NCBI RefSeq assembly: GCF_002150765.1
Contig: NZ_MUYM01000028.1
Span: 130,815 to 194,814, forward strand
Length of the DNA stretch: 64,000 bases
Source: Lentzea kentuckyensis
GTDB taxonomy: Bacteria > Actinomycetota > Actinomycetes > Mycobacteriales > Pseudonocardiaceae
Direction of reading: 5' to 3'
Shown here: positions 17,701-26,123 of the stretch, in pieces
Layout of the letters: each line of letters begins with the position of its first letter
How positions within the stretch are numbered: the stretch's first letter is position 1
Notes under the pieces: model-generated
The model's input: the letters and a program-made list of their open reading frames with translations, nothing else
The model's database searches: none
What the model was told of the DNA's origin: nothing
Made by a program: the position numbers and the translations under genes

Positions 17701-20265
17701 GTGGACGTTGGCCACGATCGAGCTCTCGCCGGGATCCTCGTGTCGCCAGGACCACCCGGACGTGAGCAGACGAGCGCGTTCGGCCGGGTTCGAGAGACTC
17801 ACCACCCGGCCGACGAGCGCGGACTTGCCGGTGCCGGGCGACCCGGTGACCACCCGCAGGCCGGCGACACCCGACCTGACCCAGCCGACGAGGCGGTCGA
17901 CCTCCGCCGTGCGGCCGCTGAACCACGAGCGGCCGTCGCGTGAGTCACCGCCGCGTGCCGCCAGCAGGAGATGCTTCACGATCGGCTGCCGCGCGTACAG
18001 CGGGTTCGGCAGCATCGGTTGTGCCAAGCCGTACTGCATGAACCGCGGCCGCTGCGTGTCGCTGTCCCATGCGTTCAGCAACGCGGTTCCGAACGCCCCG
18101 CCGTCGATCAGCGGCGTGCCGTCGCTCCAGCGCCATGCATCCTCGGCCGTTGCCGGTCCGGACCTGAGCAGCCGGCGCAGTTTGCTGCCGAACAGGCCGT
18201 CACGGGCCGTTTCGACGCTCGAACACGACACCAGCACGCCCGCCCAGTGGACCTGGCCCGCCAGCAGCTCCTCCTGCACGGCGGCGACCGTGCGAACGGC
18301 CTCGTCGAGCTGCGCGCCCGAGTAGCAGGCGTCGACGATGATGAGCACCTGGTGCGCGCCCGACGCGGCACACCACAGCGCGAACTCGTGCAGCATGATG
18401 CCGTCGACGACGCCATCGTTGTCCCTGGCCAGGAGCCTGAGGTTGCCCGCGACGGGGATCGCGTGCCCGCTCCACAACGCCACCAGCGCGTCGCCGTCCT
18501 GCGGGTTCTGCCGCAGCGACTTCATGTGCTCGCGGATCTCGGCCTCGGTCGGGTCGGCCAGCGGTTTGCCTTCGAGGCCCTTGAGCATGGCGCCGAACTC
18601 CCGCACGTCGCTCACCGCGTGCGGCAGCGGCTGGATCGTGTCGTACGAGCCGACACCTATGCCGACGAACCTGCCCTTCATCAAGGTCTCGAAGGCCGGC
18701 GGCGGGGGCGTCACGGGTTCGGGTTCGGGGACCGTCACCGGCACTGAGGCCGGCGACGGCTGGAGCAACTCCGCGGCTTTCCTCGCCGCGCGGGCGAACG
18801 GCTTGAGGTGCTCGGACATCGTCAGTTCGCCGCCGTCGTCCAGCACCACGGCGGCGACCTGGCCGTCCGTCGACGCCTCCGACCGGGTGTAGTCGGTCAG
18901 CGCGTTGACCAGCGTCCAGGTGTCCAATGAGGACGCGTAGGTCAGGAGATGTTCGCTGACACCGTCGCGGAGCGCGATCACCATGTCCTCCGGCGTCGAT
19001 CCGGCGGCCTCGTTGAACAAGCCGCTGGTCAGCACCTCGGCCAGGTCGGCCGGCTGGGCGTCCGGCACGAGCTCGCGCTGGATGAACCGCAGCACCCGCA
19101 CGTGCAGGACGTCCTGGTTCGCGCAGAGGACGGCGATGCGCCACGCGGGACCGGACGCGGTGAGGCGGAACGACTTGACGAGTTCCTCTCCGTCCGGTGG
19201 ATCCTCGGCGAGGTGGTCCAGGTCTGCCGGCGGCACTTCGCTGTCGGGCGGGAGCAGGACACCGTCGCAGCCGCTGGGATTCTTGGCCATGACTGTGCAG
19301 GCCCACTGGCCGAGCGAGGCGACGGACAGGCCGGCCACGGGCAGGGGGAGCCAGCGGTCGCCGCCGGGAGCCCTGCGCAACAGCGGGGAGAAACCGAACT
19401 TGAGATCGCCGTTGGGTGCGCCCGGCCTGGACGGGCGCAGGCGGCTGGCCGGCTGGTCGAGCCCGGTGCGACGCCACAGCTTCTGCGGCAGCGGGTTCAT
19501 CAGCAGCGTGTGGGTGGCGGAGCCCCAATCGCGCAGGACCGACCAGATCTCCTTGCGGTACCAGCCTTCCGCGACGCAGTCGGAGAAGACGATCACGAGC
19601 CGGCGCTGGCGCGGATCCCGCAGCCCGCGTGGCTTCAAGGTGATCTTGTTCGTCTTGTGCAGCAACGGTTTGGCTTCGTTCGGGTCGATGTGCCACTTCT
19701 CGACGGTGCGGAACGCGCTCGTGCCGCGTAGGACGGTCATGAGCTCGGTGATGGTGTCGTCCCACGCCGCCATGGAGGTGGATCGGTCGACCACCACGTC
19801 GACGTTGAACCAGCGTTCCCTGGCCGGGACGAGCACGGGGCTGAGCCGCTTGGTCGCCACGAACTGCTCGATGGTGTCGTCGACCGAGAGCTCGAGCCGG
19901 GCGAGGTCGAGGAACCTCTGTTTGAACGGCCGCAGCGCGCGGGCGATGTCGAGGCTCTGCGCCAGCGCCCTACCTGTGGGCAGTTCCGTTCGAGATCCCT
20001 TGCGGCCCTTGGTTTCGTCGTCGGCCACCGGGGCGACGACGTCCGCTTCGTCCGGTCGCTCCTGCTCCTCCGGCGGTGGCTTGTCTCGCCTCGTCGGCCC
20101 GAAGTCGGGTACGGCTCGCGGTGCCACATCGGGTGCCTCCGGAGGAGGAGGCACCATTTCGGGTTCCGGCTGCATGGCGTGGGCGAGCCACAACGCGTCC
20201 GCGACCGACATCGCGTCGATGTCGTCCGAGAACGCGATGAGCCCGCGGATCAGCCGGTCGAGCAC
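14782..20265 (-). CDS. 1827-aa vWA - caspase - STAND NTPase - TPR protein
   Basis: Domains in order. Residues about 140-480 form a SAV_2336-type vWA-like domain with MIDAS-like DRSTS (160-164) and VIVFSDC (224-230). A Pro-rich linker follows at about 503-523. Residues about 530-765 form a caspase-like (C14) peptidase with His601 (SGHA) and Cys647 (VDACYSG). Residues about 780-1060 form a P-loop NTPase with Walker A GSPGTGKS (808-815) and Walker B VVVVDGLDE (904-912), then a winged-helix segment (FKLTHQTFADHL). Residues about 1180-1560 form TPR-like repeats, followed by a helical end. It is the last gene of a four-gene operon, 3 bp after the MoxR gene. STAND NTPases of this kind are usually sensor switches; the caspase is the likely effector. 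Confidence 0.9.
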   Translation of the reverse strand: MLDRLIRGLIAFSDDIDAMSVADALWLAHAMQPEPEMVPPPPEAPDVAPRAVPDFGPTRRDKPPPEEQERPDEADVVAPVADDETKGRKGSRTELPTGRALAQSLDIARALRPFKQRFLDLARLELSVDDTIEQFVATKRLSPVLVPARERWFNVDVVVDRSTSMAAWDDTITELMTVLRGTSAFRTVEKWHIDPNEAKPLLHKTNKITLKPRGLRDPRQRRLVIVFSDCVAEGWYRKEIWSVLRDWGSATHTLLMNPLPQKLWRRTGLDQPASRLRPSRPGAPNGDLKFGFSPLLRRAPGGDRWLPLPVAGLSVASLGQWACTVMAKNPSGCDGVLLPPDSEVPPADLDHLAEDPPDGEELVKSFRLTASGPAWRIAVLCANQDVLHVRVLRFIQRELVPDAQPADLAEVLTSGLFNEAAGSTPEDMVIALRDGVSEHLLTYASSLDTWTLVNALTDYTRSEASTDGQVAAVVLDDGGELTMSEHLKPFARAARKAAELLQPSPASVPVTVPEPEPVTPPPPAFETLMKGRFVGIGVGSYDTIQPLPHAVSDVREFGAMLKGLEGKPLADPTEAEIREHMKSLRQNPQDGDALVALWSGHAIPVAGNLRLLARDNDGVVDGIMLHEFALWCAASGAHQVLIIVDACYSGAQLDEAVRTVAAVQEELLAGQVHWAGVLVSCSSVETARDGLFGSKLRRLLRSGPATAEDAWRWSDGTPLIDGGAFGTALLNAWDSDTQRPRFMQYGLAQPMLPNPLYARQPIVKHLLLAARGGDSRDGRSWFSGRTAEVDRLVGWVRSGVAGLRVVTGSPGTGKSALVGRVVSLSNPAERARLLTSGWSWRHEDPGESSIVANVHVRAMDANQVADVISRQMVTSGLIPPPDGPRRDAAELVGLLARHTGEPPVVVVDGLDEARGEAFSIATTLLTRIAQYCVVIVSTRQAHRVAGGAPLLTELSPVEVVDLDEADNAADIRAYVLARLGPDVPRSTVDQLAHLSFLTVWMITEQALADGRADPALSLDAAFDRELAKVPSARALLTALTWSYGAGFPEAEWIAVAEALSDATFSRDDITAVLTELRQHIIQDGEGGATVFKLTHQTFADHLRPPFAPSRAKVFAPGAEMVANALIRLYRQRVEAGVPPDVQGYLWKYAWRHCGNAGGRALDGLRDLAVMNRMLLPDVALAAMTVANELTRWGRGDEAIEPLEEAADHFRALVPTTRMYLADLAQALNRLGQRYREAGRLQQAVAPAEEAVVRYRELVNETPTTAESSTHKRLAQRIANPATRGGDNSTYASHLSGAQVDLSEIYAMLGRRDEALSTARDAVAVAAGGDDAPLARAMTCLAARCRETGLRYEAMQRSTRVVELCHRLSQTNPASLSALVSAQVELSRDFLAMGRLAEADRATRQAAEISGTLGRHAAFRPQLVDAALSLSVAYSMVNRTDEALNTARQAADLADGLRIHGQALHNLMRRQRDAGRQREALVTGLRAVEVCLLPEHADELTTTLPAILFTLDTVCADLRQPEILDETWVRATNRLVGPPLAVLLMLRAASARAGDPQAAEWLHQALGHVGQSRQVIRDVHEIARRHFSSDRPWQWDIAPDWLTVDRRLLATARAWVFARSYAEERAILLEHPELLSPDADVAVTEALYGVSLVEAQALHSRRATAQQYGVQHAYRPWLLASLADEFVDSTPARRRELLATRRDELLDKEVLRNVRDNRPVRALLLLAVEDSAALDFVLEAQENPELTTEVLRLLAPAVSPRALRQAVTALEPHPLAALYKVVARVRAGDGRLSLPHPDQRQTWINELTRLLASLPELATVIRKLSDPD

Positions 20266-20268
20266 GGC

Positions 20269-21180
20269 TCAGGCTTCCGAGAGAGCACGCAGCAGAAGCC
20301 TTGACAGGGTGTCGCGCTGCTCGCCCTCGAGTCCCTCCACCAGGTAGATCGCGTTGAGCAACTGGTCGGTCGCGACGGTCCGCCCGCTCGTCAGCTGCTG
20401 CAGGAAACCGGCGAGGAGGTCGTTCGCCCGCGCTGCCGCCTCCGCGCCCAGGTGCGCGGTCACGATCCTGGTCAGGTCGCCGGCGCTGGGCTTCGGGACC
20501 TCGAAGCGGATGCAGCGCCGCAGGAACGGGGCGGGGAAGTCCCGTTCACCGTTGCTCGTCATCACGATCACGGGGAACGTCGTGCATTGCACCCTGCCGT
20601 TGCGGATCGTGGCGATGCCTTCGCCGCCCGACCGGCGGACCTTGATCCGCCTGGTCTTGTGCCTGGACAGCTCGGGAATCGTGTACTCGCCGCGTTCGAG
20701 CACGTTGAGCAGGTCGCTCGGCAGGTCGATGTCGCTCTTGTCGATCTCGTCGATGAGCACGGCCCGTGGCCGGTCGCCCGGCAGCAACGCGGTGCCGAGT
20801 GGACCGAGCTCGACGAAGCGGCCGATGTCGTCGGGCTCGTTGTGCTGGGTCGCGTCGAGCCGGCCCAGCGCGTCGTAGCGGTAGAGCGCTTCGGTGAGCG
20901 TGCTGCGTGAGGTGATGTGCCAGCGCAGCACTGCGCCGAGCTTCAACTCCGTCGCGATCGAGTCCACCACCGTCGACTTGCCCGATCCCGGTGGGCCGGT
21001 CAGCAGCAGCGGGCGGTGCAGGCACAGCGCGGCGTTGACCGCGTCGACGAGTCCGTGCGGTGGCTGGAACGTCTTCGACGAGACCTGCTCGGTCAGCGGG
21101 AACGTCCGCCACGGCGGTGGCTCCGGCAGCGCGACGTCCCGCGCCTCGTTGTCACCGCGGTAGTAGGGGTCCCACGCCAT
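20269..21180 (-). CDS. MoxR-type AAA+ ATPase
   Basis: A 303-residue ATPase with Walker A GPPGSGKS (62-69), Walker B AVLIDEIDK (Asp144-Glu145), sensor 1 in IVMTSNGERDFPAPF and an arginine-finger-like RR in FLRRCIRFEVP. MoxR AAA ATPases work as chaperone-like remodellers together with vWA proteins. Here the gene is 3 bp from the vWA-caspase gene and 3 bp from the VMAP-like gene, which fits a three-component complex. Confidence 0.92.
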   Translation of the reverse strand: MAWDPYYRGDNEARDVALPEPPPWRTFPLTEQVSSKTFQPPHGLVDAVNAALCLHRPLLLTGPPGSGKSTVVDSIATELKLGAVLRWHITSRSTLTEALYRYDALGRLDATQHNEPDDIGRFVELGPLGTALLPGDRPRAVLIDEIDKSDIDLPSDLLNVLERGEYTIPELSRHKTRRIKVRRSGGEGIATIRNGRVQCTTFPVIVMTSNGERDFPAPFLRRCIRFEVPKPSAGDLTRIVTAHLGAEAAARANDLLAGFLQQLTSGRTVATDQLLNAIYLVEGLEGEQRDTLSRLLLRALSEA

Positions 21181-21183
21181 GGG

Positions 21184-23172
21184 TCATCCTCCCAATCGCC
21201 GAAGGCTCGTCTGTGACCTGAGATAGCTGCGGCAGAACGCCATCCAGTCCTCGTCGTCCCACACCGCCCGCACGACCGCGAGCGGCGGCGGCTCGTCCTG
21301 TTGCGTCCAACTGGTGCGGTAGGCGTCCGCGAGTGCCCTGGGCAGCGACTCCCAGTGCTGGCTCAGCTCTTGCTCGATACCGTCCCAGGTGCACTGGTCG
21401 TTGTCCGGCCACAGCAGCACCGGTGAGAACGACAGCAGCGTCTCCAGCAGGTCGTGCCGCTGCTCCGGCAGGAAACGCAGGCCCACGGCGCCTTGGTACG
21501 TGCCGTTCTCCAACTGCCTGCGCAGCGCCTTGACGTCACTGGCCTGCTCGGGCTCCAGCCAGTCCAGTCCGTCCGCGCCATGCTGTTCGATGAACTTCCA
21601 CCGCTTCGGCGCCTCGGACAGCATCCTGCGCATGTGTTGTGGCGGGCCGAGCCGTTCACTCCAGCGGACGACCACGTCGTGATGCAACCCGATTCGGCTG
21701 ACCACAGTGGTCTTCTCCGGATACCAGATCACCAGCAGCGGTGTCGGCACCGCGATCTCGACCTGCTTGAGCTCGCCACCCCGGTACTCGGTGGTGTCGA
21801 TCGCCGATGCCAGCAGGTCGGCCACCGCGGCCTCGACCGAGCTCTGCTCCGGGTCGCACGGTTCCGTTTCCACGGAGACCTGCGTGTCCCCGTTGAACAA
21901 CCACGCCGTGACGGATTCCGGCCACCATCCGGTCGGCGATCCGTGCAGACTGATCCGCAGCCGCCATCGCGTGAGGCTGTGCCGCTCTTCCGCCGCCTTG
22001 ATCGCGTCGTTCGCCCCGACCACCGTGAGCACGCTCGCCGCCCAGCCGCGGAACCTCGGATGGCGCACGTCCAGTCCGCCGCCGAGCGCCACGGCGGCCA
22101 GGTAGTCCACCAGCGCGGCCTCCCAGCGGTCGCCCCTGGGAGCGCGATGGAGGAAGACGTGGGAGAAGTAGTCGGTCTCGACGGCGGCGGCGTCCGGCAG
22201 CGGCTTGCCAGGCAAGATCTCCATCATCGCCGCGCGCAGTCGCTCCGTCGTGAGCTCGTGCGGCATCCAGTTCACCGCGAACGCGGCCGCCTCCAGCGCC
22301 TTGCCCAGGCCTTCGAGCACAACGCCGAGTGCGGAGCCACCTCCCACCGCGGTCAGCATCGTGTGCAGGCCGTCGGCGTTCCACCGCGGCGGCTCGGGAG
22401 GCGGGTTGTCGAGCCGGGCCAGGTACGTTTTGACCACCTCGAGCGCGGTGTTGCCCAGGACCACGTCCGCCGCGTCCACGGAGGACGCCGACTGTGCCGT
22501 CACGGCGTAGGGCCGGTACGGGGACTTGTTGTTCAAGAGGAGGAGGGTGACGTCGACGACCTGGGTCAACGCGCCCGACGCTGCACCGGTCAGCCGCGAC
22601 CGGGCTTTCACGACGGCGTCGTCGAAGCTCAGGCTTCCGCTCCAGCCGGCCATCCCGGTGCACTCGACGAGGACGCAGCGGCCCATCTCCGCCCACTCGG
22701 CCAGCTTGGCCGCCTTGCCGTGCAGGTCACAGCCCGCGGGCAGCAGCCCGCCGCTGAGCAGCTCGTAGTCGTGGGGGCCGGGGCTGGCGCCGAGTGACTC
22801 GACGTCGTGGTCGAGCCGGACCGCGATCATCGCGTGCTGCTCCAGCAACACCAGCAGCGTGCGGAGACCCGCTCGCTGGCACAGCGCCGCGAACAGCAAC
22901 GTCAGTTCGAGGCAGTTTCCGCCGTCGCGCACTTCCGACGGCTGCCTGATGACCTGTTCGGCCTCGTGGTGGCCGGCGAAGTCGACCTGCGAGGTGTCGT
23001 ACGGAATTCCCTTGGAGGAGAGGAATTCGTACACGTGGCGAACGGTGGCCAGGCGATCGCGGCGCAGATCGGCGTCCACGTGCGGGGGACCGAACACGCG
23101 CACCGTCTCGGCCACCTGGACGTAGCAGGCAAGCCGTGCCGGCTCGTTCTTGTTCCACTTCTGCCAGTCCAC
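21184..23172 (-). CDS. Transglutaminase-like / VMAP-C protein
   Basis: A 662-residue protein. The N-terminal 130 residues contain RDGGNCLEL (Cys87), EQHAMIAV (His113) and an Asp at 121 or 123, the order of a transglutaminase/papain-like catalytic triad. A middle helical region follows. From about residue 395 the sequence resembles the vWA-MoxR-associated protein C-terminal domain (VMAP-C), with VEIAVPTPLLVIWYPEK and VLLWPDNDQCTWD. The family call comes from motif pattern and gene context. In such systems VMAP links the sensor to the effector. It lies 18 bp after the lipase gene and 3 bp before the MoxR gene. Confidence 0.75.
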   Translation of the reverse strand: MDWQKWNKNEPARLACYVQVAETVRVFGPPHVDADLRRDRLATVRHVYEFLSSKGIPYDTSQVDFAGHHEAEQVIRQPSEVRDGGNCLELTLLFAALCQRAGLRTLLVLLEQHAMIAVRLDHDVESLGASPGPHDYELLSGGLLPAGCDLHGKAAKLAEWAEMGRCVLVECTGMAGWSGSLSFDDAVVKARSRLTGAASGALTQVVDVTLLLLNNKSPYRPYAVTAQSASSVDAADVVLGNTALEVVKTYLARLDNPPPEPPRWNADGLHTMLTAVGGGSALGVVLEGLGKALEAAAFAVNWMPHELTTERLRAAMMEILPGKPLPDAAAVETDYFSHVFLHRAPRGDRWEAALVDYLAAVALGGGLDVRHPRFRGWAASVLTVVGANDAIKAAEERHSLTRWRLRISLHGSPTGWWPESVTAWLFNGDTQVSVETEPCDPEQSSVEAAVADLLASAIDTTEYRGGELKQVEIAVPTPLLVIWYPEKTTVVSRIGLHHDVVVRWSERLGPPQHMRRMLSEAPKRWKFIEQHGADGLDWLEPEQASDVKALRRQLENGTYQGAVGLRFLPEQRHDLLETLLSFSPVLLWPDNDQCTWDGIEQELSQHWESLPRALADAYRTSWTQQDEPPPLAVVRAVWDDEDWMAFCRSYLRSQTSLRRLGG

Positions 23173-23190
23173 ACGCCCACCACTGTCGTT

Positions 23191-24648
23191 TCAGCAGACT
23201 TCGACGACGTCGCTCACCGAGCACGCGGCCCAGTCGACCTTGAGCTCGTGCGTGCCGACGGAGAGCCCCCTCACGCGATACCTGTATCCCTCTTCGGTTT
23301 CCGTTCGTTCGACGGGTACGTCCTCGGAAATCGTCAATCGGGGGGTTTCGGTTACATCGGGATCGCTCAGCACGCAGTCGATGGTGACCGGTTCGCCGCT
23401 CGGGTTGACCTCGTCGACGCGGACGTCGAGGGTGACTTCCGCAGGCCGGGCCACCTCCTCCCACGCCCGTTGTTCCGGCCCCTGCAGATCGCTGAGCCCT
23501 GCGGAGCCCATCATCAGCGTCTTCACCAGGTTCGCCAGCGTGTTCGAGGAGGTGTGCATGGTGGAGTGCTTTCCGTTCTCCCACCACCACGGGCCCTCGT
23601 CGGAGAGCTCGATCGGCAGCGCCGAGAGCTCGGGCACCGTGCCGTCACCCGTGCCGTACGCGAGGACCCGCGGGTCGTCCGACACGAGTTCGGTGGACAC
23701 GCTCAGAGCGGTTCGGTCGATGACGGCGGACTGCGGGGTGGTCTGCCCGTGGCCGACGATCGGCCGCATGCGCACCAGCTCGTCCAGCCGCTTTCCCTGA
23801 TGTGAGGACCGCTCCGGATCCATCGCGCGGTGGAAGTCCTCGTAGGCACGGCGGGCGCGCTCGACGTCGAGCCCGCCGACGTTCTCGGTCAGCTCGCTCA
23901 CCCGCGCCAGCGGCCCGCCCGGCTGCCGCGCCACCACCGGGTAGCGGGGGAGGAGCTGGTAGAAGGAGGTGAAGTTTCTGAGCACCTCGGACAGTGCGAC
24001 GAAGTCGATGCCGAATCGGCTCAACCCGTTGGCCAGCACGTTCATCGCCTTGACCGAGCCGCGGAACGGGGTGCCGAAGGTGATGAACGTGCGGCAGTCG
24101 CGCCAGCCGCCCAGCACGTCGAGGTAGTACTTCGCCACCAGCCCGCCCATGCTGTGGCACACGAGGACGACCTTCGGCCTGCCGCCTATCTGGTACGTGC
24201 GCCACTTCGCCAGCTCCCGGTCGATCAGGATCTTGAGCGCGAGTGCGGACACCCGGTTGTCCCGCCGCCAGTCGTAAGCGAACTCGAAGTAGTTCGAGGG
24301 CGGGCCGTCACCATCGGCGGGATCCCCGCGTCTCAGCTCGAACGCCGCGCCGAGCGTCCGCCGCAACGGCGTGTACTGGTCGAGCGTCGCGAATCCCGGC
24401 ACGGCGACCGGCGTGCTGATCAATCCGGTCGCGACCACCCCGTCCCGGTGGTCCGGGTCGTCCAGCTTCTCCCGATCACCGGAGAGCCGGGCGAGCACGT
24501 CGTGCCGGTCGCGCAGCAGCGAGCCGGCCATGCCGATCGACGGTTCCCACACCGGCCCGGCCGCATCGCGCAGCACGCTGCCGCCGACACCGGGCAGCAC
24601 CACGATCATGTCGTCGAACCGCGCCCGTTCCGCCACGCCGCCCTCCAC
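23191..24648 (-). CDS. LCAT-like lipase/acyltransferase
   Basis: A 485-residue alpha/beta hydrolase of the lecithin:cholesterol acyltransferase type. The N-terminal VVLPGVGGSVL oxyanion loop and FEFAYDWRRDNR are followed by the nucleophile elbow VCHSMGG (Ser166). GTGDGTVPELS carries the Asp and GKHSTMHTS the likely His. The C-terminal 100 residues form a beta-rich appendage. No signal peptide is visible, so the enzyme would act inside the cell, possibly on membrane lipids. It is the first gene of the VMAP-like operon, so it may be the membrane-damaging effector; this is inference. Confidence 0.82.
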   Translation of the reverse strand: MEGGVAERARFDDMIVVLPGVGGSVLRDAAGPVWEPSIGMAGSLLRDRHDVLARLSGDREKLDDPDHRDGVVATGLISTPVAVPGFATLDQYTPLRRTLGAAFELRRGDPADGDGPPSNYFEFAYDWRRDNRVSALALKILIDRELAKWRTYQIGGRPKVVLVCHSMGGLVAKYYLDVLGGWRDCRTFITFGTPFRGSVKAMNVLANGLSRFGIDFVALSEVLRNFTSFYQLLPRYPVVARQPGGPLARVSELTENVGGLDVERARRAYEDFHRAMDPERSSHQGKRLDELVRMRPIVGHGQTTPQSAVIDRTALSVSTELVSDDPRVLAYGTGDGTVPELSALPIELSDEGPWWWENGKHSTMHTSSNTLANLVKTLMMGSAGLSDLQGPEQRAWEEVARPAEVTLDVRVDEVNPSGEPVTIDCVLSDPDVTETPRLTISEDVPVERTETEEGYRYRVRGLSVGTHELKVDWAACSVSDVVEVC

Positions 24649-24839
24649 GTGTCCAGGACCGTCGAGCTTAGGCAGTGCGGCGGAAGCAGGCAGCGAGATT
24701 CAGCAGAGCGGCCCAGTGGATCACCCGATCAGCGGCACACGGAGCCAAGCGCCGACTCGCGGCACCTGGATAGCGCCATCGCGACCGGTGGTACGGCACG
24801 ATCAGGGCGAAAGTCTTCGGCTGGAAGAAGGGCCTGCCC

Positions 24840-25394
24840 GTGGCTGACCGCTTGCACGCACTGATCGCCGTCTACCAGAGCGACCGCGCCGACCGAGTCA
24901 CCACGCTCACCGTCAGCCTCGCCACGATGGGCGCGGCGGTCACCTATCTCGTCGGCACCATCGCCTTCTACGACAAGCTGGACCTGCTCGGCTGGGCGAT
25001 CAGCCTCCTGCCCTTCCCGCTGGTCTGCATCGCGGCTTTCCACTCGCAACTGCTCAACCTGGCCGCCGTCCGGGCCCGGTCGATCCTCACGCTCGAACGC
25101 GAGATCCTCGGCGCGGGCGGTCCCGCCGACGTCGGTGCCGCAGCGACCGAGTTGGCCACCAACATCCACACAGCGCCAGTGCCGCACCGCCTGACCACAC
25201 TGATCACCTACGGCGGCGTCGGGCTGATCAATCTCACCTACCTCGTGCTCATGCTGGTCAAAGCAGGCAGCCACATTCACGGCTGGGTCGCGGTGCCAGC
25301 GGTTGGCTACGTCGCGTTGCTCGTTCCCATCGCTGCGGCGTGGCGGCACAGCACGCGCAATCTCGATCCCCGCGACCTTCTCCTCGCGGGCTGA
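24840..25394 (+). CDS. Four-helix membrane protein, unknown function
   Basis: A 184-residue protein from GTG 24840. It has two N-terminal membrane helices (MGAAVTYLVGTIAFY, AISLLPFPLVCIAAF), a soluble middle segment with LAAVRARSILTLEREIL, and two C-terminal helices (ITYGGVGLINLTYLVLML, AVPAVGYVALLVPIAAAW). No family is recognised. It is divergent from the VMAP-like operon with 191 bp between them, so it may be co-controlled with it, but nothing in the protein proves this. Confidence 0.65.
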   Translation: MADRLHALIAVYQSDRADRVTTLTVSLATMGAAVTYLVGTIAFYDKLDLLGWAISLLPFPLVCIAAFHSQLLNLAAVRARSILTLEREILGAGGPADVGAAATELATNIHTAPVPHRLTTLITYGGVGLINLTYLVLMLVKAGSHIHGWVAVPAVGYVALLVPIAAAWRHSTRNLDPRDLLLAG

Positions 25395-25399
25395 GCTTC

Positions 25400-25735
25400 A
25401 CGGCTGCGAGGAGGGCAGGATGCTGGCCAAGTACGCGCCGTTCACAAGGCGCCTCGTCGCGCTCGCCGCGGCTGGTCGCGAGATCGTCGAGTTCGGCTTC
25501 GCCGAGGTCCCAGAACGCCGGCGAGACGAGCGGCTTGAGCTCCCGCTTCTTGTTTCGGAAGTTTCTGTCGTCAGCGCTGGCCAGCGGAAACGTCACGAGG
25601 TGAGGCTTGTCCGGGACTCCGCCGCGAGCCAGCGCCGCGGTCCAGGAGGTGTGGTCCAACGCGGCGCGCAGGTTCGTGATCGTGTCGCCGACGATGAGCC
25701 CTGTGCGTGCCGAGAAGTACGTCCGTGCAGGTCAG
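25400..25735 (-). pseudogene. Fragment of a conserved hypothetical protein
   Basis: The minus frame reads GLIVGDTITNLRAALDHTSW, LARGGVPDKPHLVTFPLAS and PAFWDLGEAELDDLA. The GDxxxNLRxALDH motif followed by a FPL segment is familiar from a family of uncharacterised bacterial proteins. The N-terminus is missing, with an in-frame stop just upstream, and the C-terminal part runs into the 3' end of the membrane-protein gene on the other strand. It is a leftover, not a working gene. Confidence 0.45.
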
Positions 25736-25767
25736 TGGCATCGGCAAGTTGCCGATCGTCATCTGGC

Positions 25768-25926
25768 ATGATCGCGGCCGTGCTGGTCCGCTTCGCCTAT
25801 CTCGCCGTCTCCCACGCCTTCGCCGCGCTATGGCTCTTGCGTATGACCGACCGTGAGAAGGACGTCGAGATCCTCGCGTTACGCCATCAACGGTGGTGGC
25901 CCACGGGCCGTTGCGGTGGTCGGTGA
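25768..25926 (+). pseudogene. Orphan IS head: N-terminus of an rve-type transposase
   Basis: LVRFAYLAVSHAFAALWLL and TDREKDVEILALRHQ are the first 40 residues of the integrase-type transposase family whose orphan tails occur near 14.5 and 51.4 kb. After LRHQ the sequence is unrelated. No catalytic domain is present. Confidence 0.7.
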
Positions 25927-26123
25927 TCGCCTGGGCGAGACGGTCCAGCATGCGATTCCCTCCACTGCGCTCCACGCGCCGGCCATGGTGAGACGATCAG
26001 GCAATCATACGCGATTGCTGCCCTGGATCTGATCGGCTCGCTCCTGCCGGACGGCGCGGCCGGCGACCGCTACCCCGCGCCGATGATGCCCGCCTGGTGA
26101 CACCGGGCAATGGTGTGAGTCCT

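Noticed and set aside
15253-17943. An 896-codon plus-strand open frame opposite the large NTPase gene
   Set aside because: Its composition (Arg/Gly/Val/Gln/His-rich, no recognisable motif) is that of an antisense shadow in GC-rich DNA, and the minus strand carries clear domains.
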